This document shows positions 63,990 through 64,000 of a stretch of DNA of 64,000 nt, piece by piece; position 1 is the stretch's first letter, and each line of letters starts with the position of its first letter. The position numbers and the translations under genes are program-made. Origin of the DNA: Taudactylus pleione (taxonomy: Eukaryota > Chordata > Amphibia > Anura > Myobatrachidae); contig JAUIMM010001254.1 in the NCBI GenBank assembly GCA_031769625.1, forward strand, positions 372,001 to 436,000, given 5' to 3'. The notes below the pieces were generated by a model that saw only the letters and a list, made by a program, of their open reading frames with translations, did not search any database and was not told where the DNA came from.

Positions 63990-64000
63990 AGATTTGCTGC
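63990..64000 (+). repeat. Partial monomer at the right edge
   Basis: The window ends after AGATTTGCTGC, the first 11 bases of the next monomer. The array therefore continues beyond the window. The left edge likewise starts at a monomer in this phase, so neither end of the array is seen. Confidence 0.95.

Larger units (their letters stand above)
1..64000 (+). repeat. Satellite DNA array, ~174-bp monomer, about 368 copies, all head to tail
   Basis: The same unit recurs without a break from the first to the last base. Phased on AGATTTGCTGC, starts fall at 1, 174, 348, 521, 695 and so on to 63990. Average length is 173.9 bp; most copies are 173 or 174 bp and a few 175 bp, with length changes mainly in the T-run and the adjoining A-run. 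No copy is inverted and no foreign insertion interrupts it. AT-rich satellites of 150-180 bp are typical of centromeric or pericentromeric heterochromatin in plants and animals, but this family is not one I recognise. The uninterrupted state and frequent near-identical segments fit the homogenised interior of an array rather than its edge. Centromere function is unproven. Confidence 0.98.

Noticed and set aside
1..64000. CRISPR array or bacterial repeat system
   Set aside because: There are no unique spacers between short repeats. The entire 174-bp unit repeats, and the length, composition and number of copies are those of a eukaryotic satellite.
1..64000. TATA-like or -10/-35-like promoters in the AT-rich parts
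   Set aside because: ATATATTT and TTGACA-like strings occur in nearly every monomer as a result of composition. Without any adjacent gene they carry no support.

Overview
The window is one uninterrupted satellite DNA array. About 368 complete head-to-tail copies of an AT-rich monomer (mostly 173-174 bp; the first copy is about 32% GC by hand count) fill positions 1-63989, and an 11-base stub of the next copy ends the window. All copies have the same orientation. I see no gene, RNA gene, transposon, CRISPR array, telomere repeat or unique sequence. The only open frames are short reverse-strand frames of 61 codons, which follow from the repeat itself.

This points to a eukaryotic nuclear genome, in centromeric, pericentromeric or other heterochromatic DNA. 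Monomer length, AT-richness and higher-order organisation all fit. I do not recognise the family and cannot name the species. Recurrent CG-to-TG or CG-to-CA variants occur at all five CpGs of the monomer, which suggests a host that methylates cytosine (plant, vertebrate or methylating invertebrate). That is inference.

The informative layer is the order of monomer variants, numbered m1-m368 here. I classed each monomer by recurrent differences (GACACA/GATACA/GACTCA, CACCAG/CATCAG/CACTAG, CCGTAT/CCATAT, the bases around TCGGCC, ATTCTGC/ATTGTGC). The order is not random: long strings of variants recur. Layout: 1-3303, a rearranged partial copy of left-type block; 3304-6433, first copy of a second set; 6434-6607, a joining monomer; 6608-11301 and 11302-15995, a 27-monomer tandem duplication (4694 bp each); 15996-18950, a second copy of the 3304-6433 set; 18951-24341 and 24342-29732, a 31-monomer duplication (5391 bp each); 29733-30776, a linking stretch; 30777-35122 and 35123-39468, a 25-monomer duplication (4346 bp each); 39469-45727, partial copies and chimeras; 45728-49553 and 51814-55640, paired 22-monomer blocks 6086 bp apart; 53553-55640 and 55641-57728, an apparently identical 12-monomer duplication (2088 bp each); 57729-64000, further rearranged copies.

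Beneath these lies a recurrence of about 44 monomers (about 7650 bp), seen separately at 348 to 7998 and at 15996 to 23646. The simplest reading is a large higher-order repeat of about 44-46 monomers, later edited by segmental duplication, whole-monomer deletion and in-register chimera formation. All duplicate relations rest on reading diagnostic variants and coordinate offsets by eye. Percent identities were not computed.
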